From assembly GCF_009669305.1 (NCBI RefSeq), contig NZ_SADB01000009.1:164611-228610 (forward strand): a stretch of 64,000 bases of DNA, read 5' to 3'. The notes under the pieces are model-generated. The model was given only the letters and a program-made list of their open reading frames with translations, did no database searches and was not told the DNA's origin. The stretch's first letter is position 1, and each line of letters starts with the position of its first letter. This document shows, in pieces, positions 34,893 to 43,563 of this stretch. The stretch comes from Ancylomarina sp. 16SWW S1-10-2. GTDB lineage: Bacteria; Bacteroidota; Bacteroidia; Bacteroidales; Marinifilaceae. A program made the position numbers and the translations under genes.

Positions 34893-37310
34893 ATGAGAAT
34901 ATATAAGTTGTTTTTTTCTGTTTTGTGTCTACTATTTTTAACCTCTGCGGGGATAAAAAAAGACAAGCGAAACATTTATAAAAAAGGTTGGATCGATTTT
35001 AATAAGAATGGAATCAAAGATGTTTTTGAAGATCCTGAAAATACGATTGATGATCGTGTAGCAGATCTTCTTTCGCAAATGACAATGGAGGAAAAAACCT
35101 GTCAGATGGCAACACTTTATGGTTTTTCAAGAGTTTTAAAAGATGAATTGCCAAATGAAGGTTGGAAAAGTCGTGTGTGGAAAGATGGAATTGCCAATAT
35201 CGATGAGCATTTAAATACCATTGCAAACAGACCCTATACTTATACCGAATATGCTTATCCGTACAGTAATCATGCGAAGGCGATTAATTTAATTCAAAAG
35301 TGGTTTATTGAAGAAACACGAATGGGAATTCCTGTCGATTTTTCGAATGAGGGTGTTCATGGATTGTGTCACAAAAAAGCGACACCTCTTCCAGCTCCAA
35401 TCGGAATTGGTTCTACTTGGAATAAAGATTTGGTTTATCAAGCAGGTAAAATTGTAGGTCGAGAAGCAAAAGCATTAGGTTATACTAATGTATATGCACC
35501 CATACTTGATGTGGCGCGTGATCCTCGTTGGGGACGAGTAGTGGAATGTTATAGTGAAGATCCATTTTTAATTGGAGAGTTAGGAACAGAAATGACCAAA
35601 GGGATTCAATCTGAAGGTGTTGCTTCGACCATTAAACATTTTGCCGTTTATAGTATTCCTAAAGGAGGTCGCGATGGTGAAGCAAGAACCGATCCACATG
35701 TGGCACCTAGGGAAATGCACCAAATGTTTCTTTACCCTTTTAAAAAGGTGATAAAAGAGGCTAAACCGATGGGTGTTATGAGTAGTTATAACGATTATGA
35801 TGGTGTGCCAATTACTGGTAGTCATTATTTTCTAACCGAACTTTTGAGACAAGAGTACGGTTTTGATGGTTACGTGGTATCAGATAGTGATGCTGTGGAA
35901 TATTTGAATGAAAAACATCATGTTACTGCAGATTATAAAGAGACCGTTCGTCAGGTTGTTGAGGCAGGATTGAATGTTCGTACTCGTTTCAGAACGCCAG
36001 AATCTTTTATTGAGCCTTTGCGCGAAATCATAAAAGAAGGTAAAATCTCAATGAAAACTATCGATTCTCGTGTAGCTGATGTGTTATCCGTAAAGTTCCG
36101 ATTGGGATTGTTCGATCAACCTTTTGTCGAAGATTGTGAATTAGCTGATAAAGTGGTTCATACAGAAGAAGATGAAGCTTTCTCAAGACAAATCACCAAA
36201 GAATCGATGGTTTTGTTGAAAAATGAAAATGAGCTATTGCCTTTAGATATTAAAAAAATACAAAATGTATTGGTGACGGGTCCTATGGCTGCTGAAACCA
36301 ATTATGCATATAGTCGATATGGTCCTTCTTTTAACGAAGTGGTTTCTGTTTTAGAGGGAATTAAAAATTATGGGGCTGAAAAACTGAACGTGAAATATGT
36401 GAAAGGTTGCGAAGTGATTGACGAAAGCTGGCCAGAGAGCGAGTTGATGGAAGTCCCTTTGTCGGCCGAAGAGCAAGCTGGAATCGATGCTGCTGTTGAG
36501 CAAGCCAAACAATCAGATGTTGTAATTGCCGTTATGGGTGAGAACGAGAGTCGAGTTGGCGAGAGTAAAACGCGTACAAACTTAGAATTACCGGGCAGAC
36601 AATTGCAATTTGTGAAAGCACTTTATGCCACAGGAAAACCAATCGTTTTAGTGTTGATAAACGGAAGAGCTTTGACCATTAATTGGGAAGATAAATACAT
36701 TCCTGCCATTTTGGAGGCGTGGTTTCCAAGTGCTTCTTCGGGAGATGTGATTGCTAAAACTCTTTTTGGGGATTACAATCCGGGTGGAAAACTATCGGTG
36801 ACCTTTCCAAAGTCAGTAGGGCAAATTCCATTAAATTTCCCTCATAAAGTAGCCTCTCAGGCTGGACAAGTGGAAATTCCAGGGAATGGTTATGGTAAAA
36901 CTCGTGTTTTGGGTTCTCTTTATCCTTTTGGGTATGGTTTAAGTTATACCTCTTTCGAGTATAGTAATTTAAATGTGAGTCCTAAAAATGCTTATCCTCA
37001 GGCAGATATTTCAGTCACATTTTCGGTGACCAATACGGGAAAACGAGCAGGTGATGAGGTTGTTCAACTATACTTAAAAGATGAGGTGAGTAGTGTTACC
37101 ACGTATGAATCTCAACTAAGAGGTTTCGAACGGGTACATTTATTGCCTGGCGAAACAAAAGAAGTGAGATTTACTTTGCATCCTGAAGATTTGGAATTAT
37201 TAGATATAAATATGAACTGGACCGTTGAGCCCGGAAAATTTAAGGTGATGATTGGAAGTTCATCTGAAGATATTCATTTGAACGATAGTTTCGAAATTCG
37301 TTCTTACTAA
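34893..37310 (+). CDS. GH3 family beta-glycosidase, copy 2 of a tandem pair
   Basis: 805 residues, close to the preceding GH3 in sequence over its whole length and identical in domain order. It has a signal peptide, an EF-hand-like loop (GWIDFNKNGIKDVFEDP), a barrel with GYVVSDSDAV (D331 as probable nucleophile), a GH3 C-terminal domain and a fibronectin III-like domain. Differences cluster in substrate-loop regions (for example NRPYTYTEYAYPYSNHAK against FRPKSETQYSFPHSKHAE in copy 1), which could mean different aglycone or linkage preference. The pair arose by local duplication. A 16-pair hairpin follows the stop codon. Confidence 0.9.
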   Translation: MRIYKLFFSVLCLLFLTSAGIKKDKRNIYKKGWIDFNKNGIKDVFEDPENTIDDRVADLLSQMTMEEKTCQMATLYGFSRVLKDELPNEGWKSRVWKDGIANIDEHLNTIANRPYTYTEYAYPYSNHAKAINLIQKWFIEETRMGIPVDFSNEGVHGLCHKKATPLPAPIGIGSTWNKDLVYQAGKIVGREAKALGYTNVYAPILDVARDPRWGRVVECYSEDPFLIGELGTEMTKGIQSEGVASTIKHFAVYSIPKGGRDGEARTDPHVAPREMHQMFLYPFKKVIKEAKPMGVMSSYNDYDGVPITGSHYFLTELLRQEYGFDGYVVSDSDAVEYLNEKHHVTADYKETVRQVVEAGLNVRTRFRTPESFIEPLREIIKEGKISMKTIDSRVADVLSVKFRLGLFDQPFVEDCELADKVVHTEEDEAFSRQITKESMVLLKNENELLPLDIKKIQNVLVTGPMAAETNYAYSRYGPSFNEVVSVLEGIKNYGAEKLNVKYVKGCEVIDESWPESELMEVPLSAEEQAGIDAAVEQAKQSDVVIAVMGENESRVGESKTRTNLELPGRQLQFVKALYATGKPIVLVLINGRALTINWEDKYIPAILEAWFPSASSGDVIAKTLFGDYNPGGKLSVTFPKSVGQIPLNFPHKVASQAGQVEIPGNGYGKTRVLGSLYPFGYGLSYTSFEYSNLNVSPKNAYPQADISVTFSVTNTGKRAGDEVVQLYLKDEVSSVTTYESQLRGFERVHLLPGETKEVRFTLHPEDLELLDINMNWTVEPGKFKVMIGSSSEDIHLNDSFEIRSY

Positions 37311-37664
37311 TAAGCTTGTTTGTTGATAGAACATATAAAGTAGTACTGGTATTGAATATGGAATTCAGTATCGGTACTTCTATTGGTTCTCAAGTTGATC
37401 AATTTTTACAGAGATAGAACAACGAATAATGCTTTTTATTAGTTGTAGTTTTTATTGGTGCACCAGTTATAGTAAGGAGAAAACTAATTTGTATTATCCA
37501 TGCAAATGGTGTAAAAATCCATAACTAAAGTTCTCCAATGTAATATTTTTGAAACAGGTAATATTTAGATATGCATGGTTCACACGAACAAGGATAACTT
37601 CGAGAAAATGGCGTTTGAAATTTTTGGTGAATAATGAGATGTAATATAGAAAAGAAAGTGAAGT
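37311..37664. other. Intergenic region with a long hairpin
   Basis: No gene is seen in these 354 bases. The notable element is the hairpin at 37342-37378 (listed separately). TATTTTTG at 37544-37551 fits the -7 consensus but lacks a TTG at the -33 distance, so a second promoter for the genes from 37665 on is possible but unsupported. Confidence 0.4.
37342..37378 (+). terminator. 16-bp hairpin after second GH3 (terminator or processing site)
   Basis: AGTACTGGTATTGAAT (37342-37357) pairs with ATTCAGTATCGGTACT (37363-37378) through 16 pairs including three G-U pairs, around a 5-base loop. The G-U pairs show that the structure acts as RNA on the plus strand. The following sequence is only modestly T-rich, so termination may be partial. 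Confidence 0.6.
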
Positions 37665-39719
37665 ATGATTTTTAAATCAGGAAATATAATACCGAGAACA
37701 TTGGTTTTGATGTTGTCTCTATTTTTAATTAATACACAGGTATATTCTGCGACCAAGATTTATTTGGTACAAGGAAAGATGGCTACTCAGGTTGAAAAGA
37801 GTACTATTGTCGATCTGCAAAAAGATTTGTCGAAATTGGTCGAGGATGAAATTCTTGTGATTACAGAATCAAAAAAATTACCAACTGATGGAACACTTTT
37901 TTTGTTGGGGACCATAACTTCTAATACAAAGATTTTCAAATTAGCTAAATCGAAAAAGATTTGTTTGTCGGAAAATCAGCCAGGTGCTCGTGGAGGAATT
38001 TGGGCAAAAGTAAAAGGACGAAAAAATCGAAATCAAATTGTGATTGCTGGCTCTGATGTGCAAGGTCTGCAATATGCTATTTACGATTATTCACATCAAA
38101 TTTTAGACATTGATCCTTTCGAATATTGGACTGGAAAAGTACCGGAGAAAAAGATGAATTTCGATTTCTTTAATTTTGAGGAGAAAACGATTGCGCCTCC
38201 CTTGGTGCCAATTATGTGTTACTTCGAAAACGATGTTGATGAATTGGCCAACTATCGAGGCAAATTACTCGAATACGATTGGGAGTCTTATACCGAGATG
38301 ATTAATTCATTGGTCCGAATTCGTTACAATGCTATTCAGTTTTTTGATATGTTAGGTCGTCCAGAATTTTTTATTCGACCAGAATATAAAAAACTGAAAT
38401 CCGATTATCAGATTGATGAGGCATATCTTGACAAAATGATTGATTATGCTCATCTAAAAGGAATGGATGTTCAAATTGATTTATCCCTAGGCTATCAATT
38501 GCATCCTTTGCCAGTTGAAGAATCATATTGTTGGACGACCTATAAGGATAAATGGATAAAAGGCTGGAAATATTATTTTGAAAATACGCCTATAGCTAAG
38601 GCAGATATCTTTTCATTACGCCCAAGACATCAGGTTTGGGATTGGGAATACATCAGCGCTTGTGGCGAAGATAAAGTTGAGGTTTTTAATGAGATTTACG
38701 CAGTTTTGGGAAAATTGATTGATCATTACAAGCCTGAATCCACTAAAATTGCCTTCTGTTATCACGATGGAATGGAAATGTTTAATGAAGGTTTTAATCC
38801 TCCCAAAGATTGGATCGCAGTATGGTGCGATGATGGTTTTGGAGATTTTGATTACTTGCCTAAAAGCACCAAAGGATACGATTTTGGAACCTATATGCAT
38901 GCTGGTTTTTGGAAAAATCATACGGTGCATAACCCGTATCCAATGAAGGTGGATACCATCATGAAAAAAATGTTTCGCGATTATGGTGCTGATAAATATT
39001 GTCAGGTAAACGGACAAAATTTCAGACCTTTTTTGTTTAATTTAGAAGCTTATAGCCAAGTATGTAATCAGCCGGAGAATTTTAATGGTGAAGATTTTTA
39101 CCGAACTTGGTGTGAAAGATATTTTAGTAAGGCTGCAGCTAAATTGGCTGTTGAATCAATGAAAATACTTCACGAAGTTCAGGTGGGACGTAATGGATAT
39201 GTACAACATTTATGGGAAGTTAACGAAGCAATTTCATACCTTTCAAATTCACCAATTGAACTTCCTGGCAAGGATGCTGTTCCTAATTCTTTCGAGAGAG
39301 TAGATAATGATATTGAGAACTTGAGATTGGAAACAGAGAACTTTCAAAAAGCAATTGACGAAGCCGAGAAAGGTCAGAAGTTGAATGTAAAGAATAAGGG
39401 CTTTTACTATTCCTATATTCTTCTTCCGGTTCATTTGTATTCCAATTTAATTTCTTTTGAAAGTACACTTCACGAAATGGCTTTGCTAAAAAGAAAGTTT
39501 GAACAAACAGGAGATAAACAGTCGGTGGTTAAGGCAGAATTGCTTTTGGAAACAGCCAGAGAAAAATTAAGATTAGTATATAAGAATTGTTACGAAGGCG
39601 ATCAGAGTCAGAAATGGGATAATTGGTATTCTCCTGAAATTCGTCGCCCAAATAATGGTTTTCCCTCTTTTGAAATGCTCGATAGTATTGGCGAGACTCT
39701 TAAATCATTAAATCAGTAA
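37665..39719 (+). CDS. Divergent, short GH115-like glycoside hydrolase
   Basis: 684 residues with a signal peptide. It is colinear with the canonical GH115 encoded at 51258: GSDVQGLQYAIYDYSHQ at residue 129 matches GSDRRGTAFGLLEISRM at 132, and WCDDGFGDFDYL at 387 matches WTDDNYGYIRQL at 386. These are followed in both by YMHAGFW / YYHTSYW and by an asparagine-rich N-G-(Q/D) segment. GH115 enzymes remove alpha-1,2-linked (4-O-methyl-)glucuronic acid from xylans and related glycans. This protein lacks about 300 C-terminal residues of the usual roughly 1,000 and ends in a helical region. It is therefore either a short GH115 subfamily or a related new family. It is almost contiguous (5 bases) with GH92. 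The activity is inferred from distant similarity only. Confidence 0.65.
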   Translation: MIFKSGNIIPRTLVLMLSLFLINTQVYSATKIYLVQGKMATQVEKSTIVDLQKDLSKLVEDEILVITESKKLPTDGTLFLLGTITSNTKIFKLAKSKKICLSENQPGARGGIWAKVKGRKNRNQIVIAGSDVQGLQYAIYDYSHQILDIDPFEYWTGKVPEKKMNFDFFNFEEKTIAPPLVPIMCYFENDVDELANYRGKLLEYDWESYTEMINSLVRIRYNAIQFFDMLGRPEFFIRPEYKKLKSDYQIDEAYLDKMIDYAHLKGMDVQIDLSLGYQLHPLPVEESYCWTTYKDKWIKGWKYYFENTPIAKADIFSLRPRHQVWDWEYISACGEDKVEVFNEIYAVLGKLIDHYKPESTKIAFCYHDGMEMFNEGFNPPKDWIAVWCDDGFGDFDYLPKSTKGYDFGTYMHAGFWKNHTVHNPYPMKVDTIMKKMFRDYGADKYCQVNGQNFRPFLFNLEAYSQVCNQPENFNGEDFYRTWCERYFSKAAAKLAVESMKILHEVQVGRNGYVQHLWEVNEAISYLSNSPIELPGKDAVPNSFERVDNDIENLRLETENFQKAIDEAEKGQKLNVKNKGFYYSYILLPVHLYSNLISFESTLHEMALLKRKFEQTGDKQSVVKAELLLETAREKLRLVYKNCYEGDQSQKWDNWYSPEIRRPNNGFPSFEMLDSIGETLKSLNQ

Positions 39720-39724
39720 GAAAA

Positions 39725-42043
39725 ATGAGATTTTCTATGAAATTACCATTCACTAGATTTACAACAATTAGTTTAATCGGTTTGCTTCTTTTGGGATGTC
39801 AAACGGAAAAAAAGAATGTTGAATACGTAAAATATGTCAATCCATTAATTGGAACAGCGCCATTTACATCCGAAAGTACACTAAAACATAGTGTGGGAAC
39901 CGAAAATAATTCGCAGGTAGTTCCTTGTGTTACAGTTCCTTTTGGAATGACCAATTGGACACCCCAAACAAAGGATGGAGAAACAAAATGTCAATCGCCA
40001 TATTATTATACAGATTCTATTATTCAGGGTTTTCGTGGAAGCCATTGGTTGAGTGGATCCTGTGTTCAGGAATATGGAAGTATGACAATTATGCCTATTT
40101 CTGGTGCTCTAAAATGTTTGCCTAATCTTCGTGGTTCCTCTTTCTCTCACGATAAAGAAATGGCGAGTCCTTACTTGTATCAAGTTCGTTTAGATGATTA
40201 TGATATTGATGTAGAAATGACGGCTACTAAGAGATCTGGCTTGTTCAAATTTACTTTCGAAAAAGAAGGTGAAGCACATATTGTTGTGAATCCAAACAGC
40301 GACGAAGGACGTGGTTTTATTAAAATACTACCTGAAACAAATGAGATTGTAGGTTACAATCCTGTTCACCGAATTTATCAGGGTTGGGGAGAAGAAGCTG
40401 GTTTTAGTGGCTACTTTGTGGTTCGTTTTCAAAAAGATATTGAAACCTATGGCGTTTATCAGGGTAACAAAATTAATGAAGGAGATCGCCAGGTAGCCGA
40501 TTTAGAAAATCTAGGTGCTTATGTATCTTTCCTTGTTCATGAAAACGAAGAAGTTTTGGCTTCGGTAGGGACTTCCTTTACCAGTATAGAGCAAGCAAGA
40601 AAAAATTTAGATGCTGAAACTAGTGAACTTGATTTCGATTTAGCAAAAACTGAATTACAAACTACTTGGGAAAACCTTTTGTCGAAAGTTGAAGTAGAGG
40701 GTGAAGTCGAAGATGATAAAGTGAAGTTTTATACTGCCCTGTATCATAGTTCTTTGCAACCGAGAACTTTTAACGATGTTGATGGTTCATACGTGAGTTT
40801 CGGTGGTGGAAATGAGCTGATGAATAGTGGCGATCGTGATTATTACGTCGATTTCTCGATGTGGGATACTTATCGAGCATCTCTTCCTTTGTTCAATTTC
40901 TTGATGCCAAAAGTGAGTGCTGATATGATGAATAGTCTTTTCTTGAAAGCAGAACAAGGCGGTTGGTTGCCTATTTTTCCCTGCTGGAACAGCTATACAT
41001 CTGCAATGATTGGTGATCACTCCATTGCTGCTATTGCTGATGCTTACAGTAAAGGCGTTATCGATATTTCAGATAAACAATATGCTTACCTGTTACAAAA
41101 TGCCTTTAAATCGCCTGATACTTTCGAAGAATACAAGGAGGGAAAAGGACGTCGTGGCTTGAAATCTTATCTTAAATATGGATACATTCCTTTGGAGGAT
41201 GAGGTAAAAGAATCCTATCACGATGAAGAACAGGTTTCACGAACTTTAGAATATTCTTTCGATGATTTTTCACTGAGTCAAGTTGCTACGAAGCGCGGTG
41301 ATGTGAAGAATGCAGAGATTTTGAAGAAACGAGCGCAGAATTATCGAAATGTATACAGTGCAGCCGATTCGTGCGTGCGTGGTCGATACATCGATGGAAC
41401 TTTCACCAAGGAATTCGATAAGTTTATTCGTATGCCTTACATCACAGAAGGAACGCCTTATCAATATACATGGTATGTTCCTCACGATATAGCTGGATTG
41501 ATGGACTTAATGGGTGGTCAAGATGGCTTTACGGCTAATTTAGATCGTTTTCATGCAAAAGGGCAGTATTGGCATGGTAACGAACCAGGGCACCAAATTC
41601 CTTTTCTTTACAATTACAGCGGAGAGCCATGGAAAACACAGGCTTTGGTAAGTCAAATTATGGAAACAGAATACATTACGGGGCCGGGTGGTTTAAGTGG
41701 TAACGATGATGCCGGTCAGATGTCGGCTTGGTATGCTTTTGCGGCTATGGGATTTTATCCTGTTTGTCCTTCTGTTCCTGAATACGTTATTTCGGGCCCT
41801 CATTTCGATCACATCAAAATTCATCTCGAGAATGGAAAGATGTTAGAAATTAATGCGGATGGAGCTTCTACAGGTGGAAATTACATTCAGTCTTTGAAAG
41901 TAAATGGTGTTGAAACAGATCAAAACTTCTTGAATCATTTCGATATGATGAAAGGTGGAGTTCTTGATTTTGAAATGGGAAATATTCCTAATAAAGAATG
42001 GGGTGCAAGCAAAGAGTCTCGTCCTTATTCAGAAACAAAATAA
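39725..42043 (+). CDS. GH92 family alpha-mannosidase-like lipoprotein
   Basis: 772 residues. The N-terminus ends in a lipobox (LLLLGCQTEKK), then the GH92 opening VNPLIGT, PFGMTNWTPQT and FRGSHWLSG. The C-terminal helical barrel has HGNEPGHQIPFLYNY (E620, the position of the GH92 acid) and GNDDAGQMSAWYAF (D661 and D662, the usual base residues), followed by FYPVCP. GH92 enzymes are calcium-dependent exo-alpha-mannosidases acting on N-glycans, GPI or fungal mannans. They occur mainly in loci that process mannose-bearing glycoconjugates. The start is 5 bases after the GH115-like stop, so the pair is co-translated. Confidence 0.92.
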   Translation: MRFSMKLPFTRFTTISLIGLLLLGCQTEKKNVEYVKYVNPLIGTAPFTSESTLKHSVGTENNSQVVPCVTVPFGMTNWTPQTKDGETKCQSPYYYTDSIIQGFRGSHWLSGSCVQEYGSMTIMPISGALKCLPNLRGSSFSHDKEMASPYLYQVRLDDYDIDVEMTATKRSGLFKFTFEKEGEAHIVVNPNSDEGRGFIKILPETNEIVGYNPVHRIYQGWGEEAGFSGYFVVRFQKDIETYGVYQGNKINEGDRQVADLENLGAYVSFLVHENEEVLASVGTSFTSIEQARKNLDAETSELDFDLAKTELQTTWENLLSKVEVEGEVEDDKVKFYTALYHSSLQPRTFNDVDGSYVSFGGGNELMNSGDRDYYVDFSMWDTYRASLPLFNFLMPKVSADMMNSLFLKAEQGGWLPIFPCWNSYTSAMIGDHSIAAIADAYSKGVIDISDKQYAYLLQNAFKSPDTFEEYKEGKGRRGLKSYLKYGYIPLEDEVKESYHDEEQVSRTLEYSFDDFSLSQVATKRGDVKNAEILKKRAQNYRNVYSAADSCVRGRYIDGTFTKEFDKFIRMPYITEGTPYQYTWYVPHDIAGLMDLMGGQDGFTANLDRFHAKGQYWHGNEPGHQIPFLYNYSGEPWKTQALVSQIMETEYITGPGGLSGNDDAGQMSAWYAFAAMGFYPVCPSVPEYVISGPHFDHIKIHLENGKMLEINADGASTGGNYIQSLKVNGVETDQNFLNHFDMMKGGVLDFEMGNIPNKEWGASKESRPYSETK

Positions 42044-42074
42044 AAAAGTCGGCAGCGAATTTTCCTGCCTATTT

Positions 42075-42128
42075 AATCAGCAATAAAAATGAAAAGATCT
42101 ATGAAATCATTTGTTTTTATTGCTGATT
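42075..42128. repeat. 15-bp perfect inverted repeat between GH92 and GH29 genes
   Basis: AATCAGCAATAAAAA (42075-42089) and TTTTTATTGCTGATT (42114-42128) are exact inverted copies around a 24-base loop. No T-run follows the second arm. The loop starts a 17-codon ORF (MKRSMKSFVFIADSNCK, 42089-42142) that looks like the start of a signal peptide and may be a gene remnant. Confidence 0.75.
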
Positions 42129-42178
42129 CTAATTGTAAGTAGTTGTTATTGATTGTTGTAAATGAAAAATAGAAAGTC

Positions 42179-43483
42179 ATGATTCATAAATTACTCTATT
42201 CTGTACTATTTCTGCTACTAAGCTGCTTTTCAGTCTCCGCACAGCTTAAAAATAAACCAGTTCTCGAAGAAGAGTTCATGGATATGGGCTTAGGGATTTT
42301 TGTTCATTGGAGCATGGATTCGCAACTGGGGAGTGTGATTAGTCACACTTTGGTGGGAGCTTCCGAGGATTATATAGATAAGTACATGAATGAGCTTCCA
42401 AAGACTTTTTATCCTGATAAATTTGATTCGGATGAATGGGCTCGATTATTCAAGGTAGCAGGTGCTGAGTATGTGGTGTTTACTACGAAGCATCACAGTG
42501 GATTTTGCATGTGGGATACGAAGACTACTGAATTTAATATAATGAACACGCCTTACGGAAAGGATATTACCGCCATGCTTTTTAAGTCCTTACGAAAATA
42601 TGGATTAAAAGTAGGGGTGTATTTTTCGCCTGAGGACTTTAGTGTGTTACATAGCCAAGGTAAGTTAATTTCCCGCAAACGTTTTGGAAGTCAGGTTACT
42701 GATAATCCTGAATTGTTAGCTTATGACAAATCGCAAGTTGATGAGTTACTATCGAATTATGGTTCCATTGATATGATATTTTTTGATGCTTTTAAATCCA
42801 AGCCTTTGGTGAACTATGTTCATGATAAATACCCCAATGTTATTGTTACAAGAGGTGAGATGAAAACGCCTGAGCAATCAATCCCTGGTGGATCTATGAA
42901 AGGACCTTGGGAAACCTGTATGACTATGGGAACTCAGTGGCAGTACAAACCAACCAATGAAAACTATAAAAGTGGAACTGAGGTGATCGAAAAATTAATC
43001 GAGATAAGAGCCAAGGGTGGTAACTTTTTAATGAATATTGGACCTAAGCCTAATGGTGAAATTGCCATTGAACAAGAAGAGAGATTGCGGGAATTAGGTC
43101 TTTGGATGTTTGTGAATGAAGAAGGCATTAAGAACATACGACCTTTGCCAGGAATCATTAAAGATGGTTATTTATGGTTCACCCAGAATGAAAAGGAAAA
43201 TACGGTGTATGCTTTTATTACTGGTCAAACAGAATGGTTCAAAGGAAGAAGGAGAAATTTTCTGATGAAAAATCTTAAAGCAACCGATAAAACAGAAATT
43301 TCGGTATTGGGTCAAAATGATTTGGTGGTTGAGTATTGGCCAGAGAATATTCCGGAATCAAGGTTTATTCAGCACAAAGATTTGTTGGAGATTTCAATCT
43401 CCAGAGCACAGCGTTTGTATAACGATAAAGTATGGCCTAATCCCGTCGTCGTAAAACTAACCAATGTTGAGATCATAAAATAA
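42179..43483 (+). CDS. GH29 family alpha-L-fucosidase
   Basis: 434 residues with a signal peptide ending FSVSAQ. The barrel begins with MGLGIFVHWS, then AGAEYVVFTTKHHSGFCMWD (the conserved fucose-binding HH segment) and GVYFSPEDF. The nucleophile region reads IDMIFFDAF, with D203 in the place of the catalytic aspartate. The usual family form is WFDG, so FFDAF is a variation. GH29 enzymes release alpha-linked L-fucose. The C-terminal beta-sandwich is short. The gene sits 135 bases after GH92 and 80 before the GH3-PA14 gene. Confidence 0.88.
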   Translation: MIHKLLYSVLFLLLSCFSVSAQLKNKPVLEEEFMDMGLGIFVHWSMDSQLGSVISHTLVGASEDYIDKYMNELPKTFYPDKFDSDEWARLFKVAGAEYVVFTTKHHSGFCMWDTKTTEFNIMNTPYGKDITAMLFKSLRKYGLKVGVYFSPEDFSVLHSQGKLISRKRFGSQVTDNPELLAYDKSQVDELLSNYGSIDMIFFDAFKSKPLVNYVHDKYPNVIVTRGEMKTPEQSIPGGSMKGPWETCMTMGTQWQYKPTNENYKSGTEVIEKLIEIRAKGGNFLMNIGPKPNGEIAIEQEERLRELGLWMFVNEEGIKNIRPLPGIIKDGYLWFTQNEKENTVYAFITGQTEWFKGRRRNFLMKNLKATDKTEISVLGQNDLVVEYWPENIPESRFIQHKDLLEISISRAQRLYNDKVWPNPVVVKLTNVEIIK

Positions 43484-43518
43484 GTCGGGACTATTGGGGT
43501 GCCGAAAAGAAACTAAAG

Positions 43519-43536
43519 AGTAGCTTCAAGGCTACT
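43519..43536 (+). terminator. Small hairpin between GH29 and GH3-PA14
   Basis: AGTAGC (43519-43524) pairs with GCTACT (43531-43536) around a 6-base loop; a loose TATATTTT follows. It is weak, and read-through to the next gene 27 bases away is likely. Confidence 0.35.
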
Positions 43537-43563
43537 TATATTTTAAAATTTAAAAGCCAATCA

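Noticed and set aside
38616-39017. 133-codon minus-strand ORF inside the GH115-like gene
   Set aside because: It lies wholly within a well-supported gene on the other strand and shows no recognisable domain or signal.
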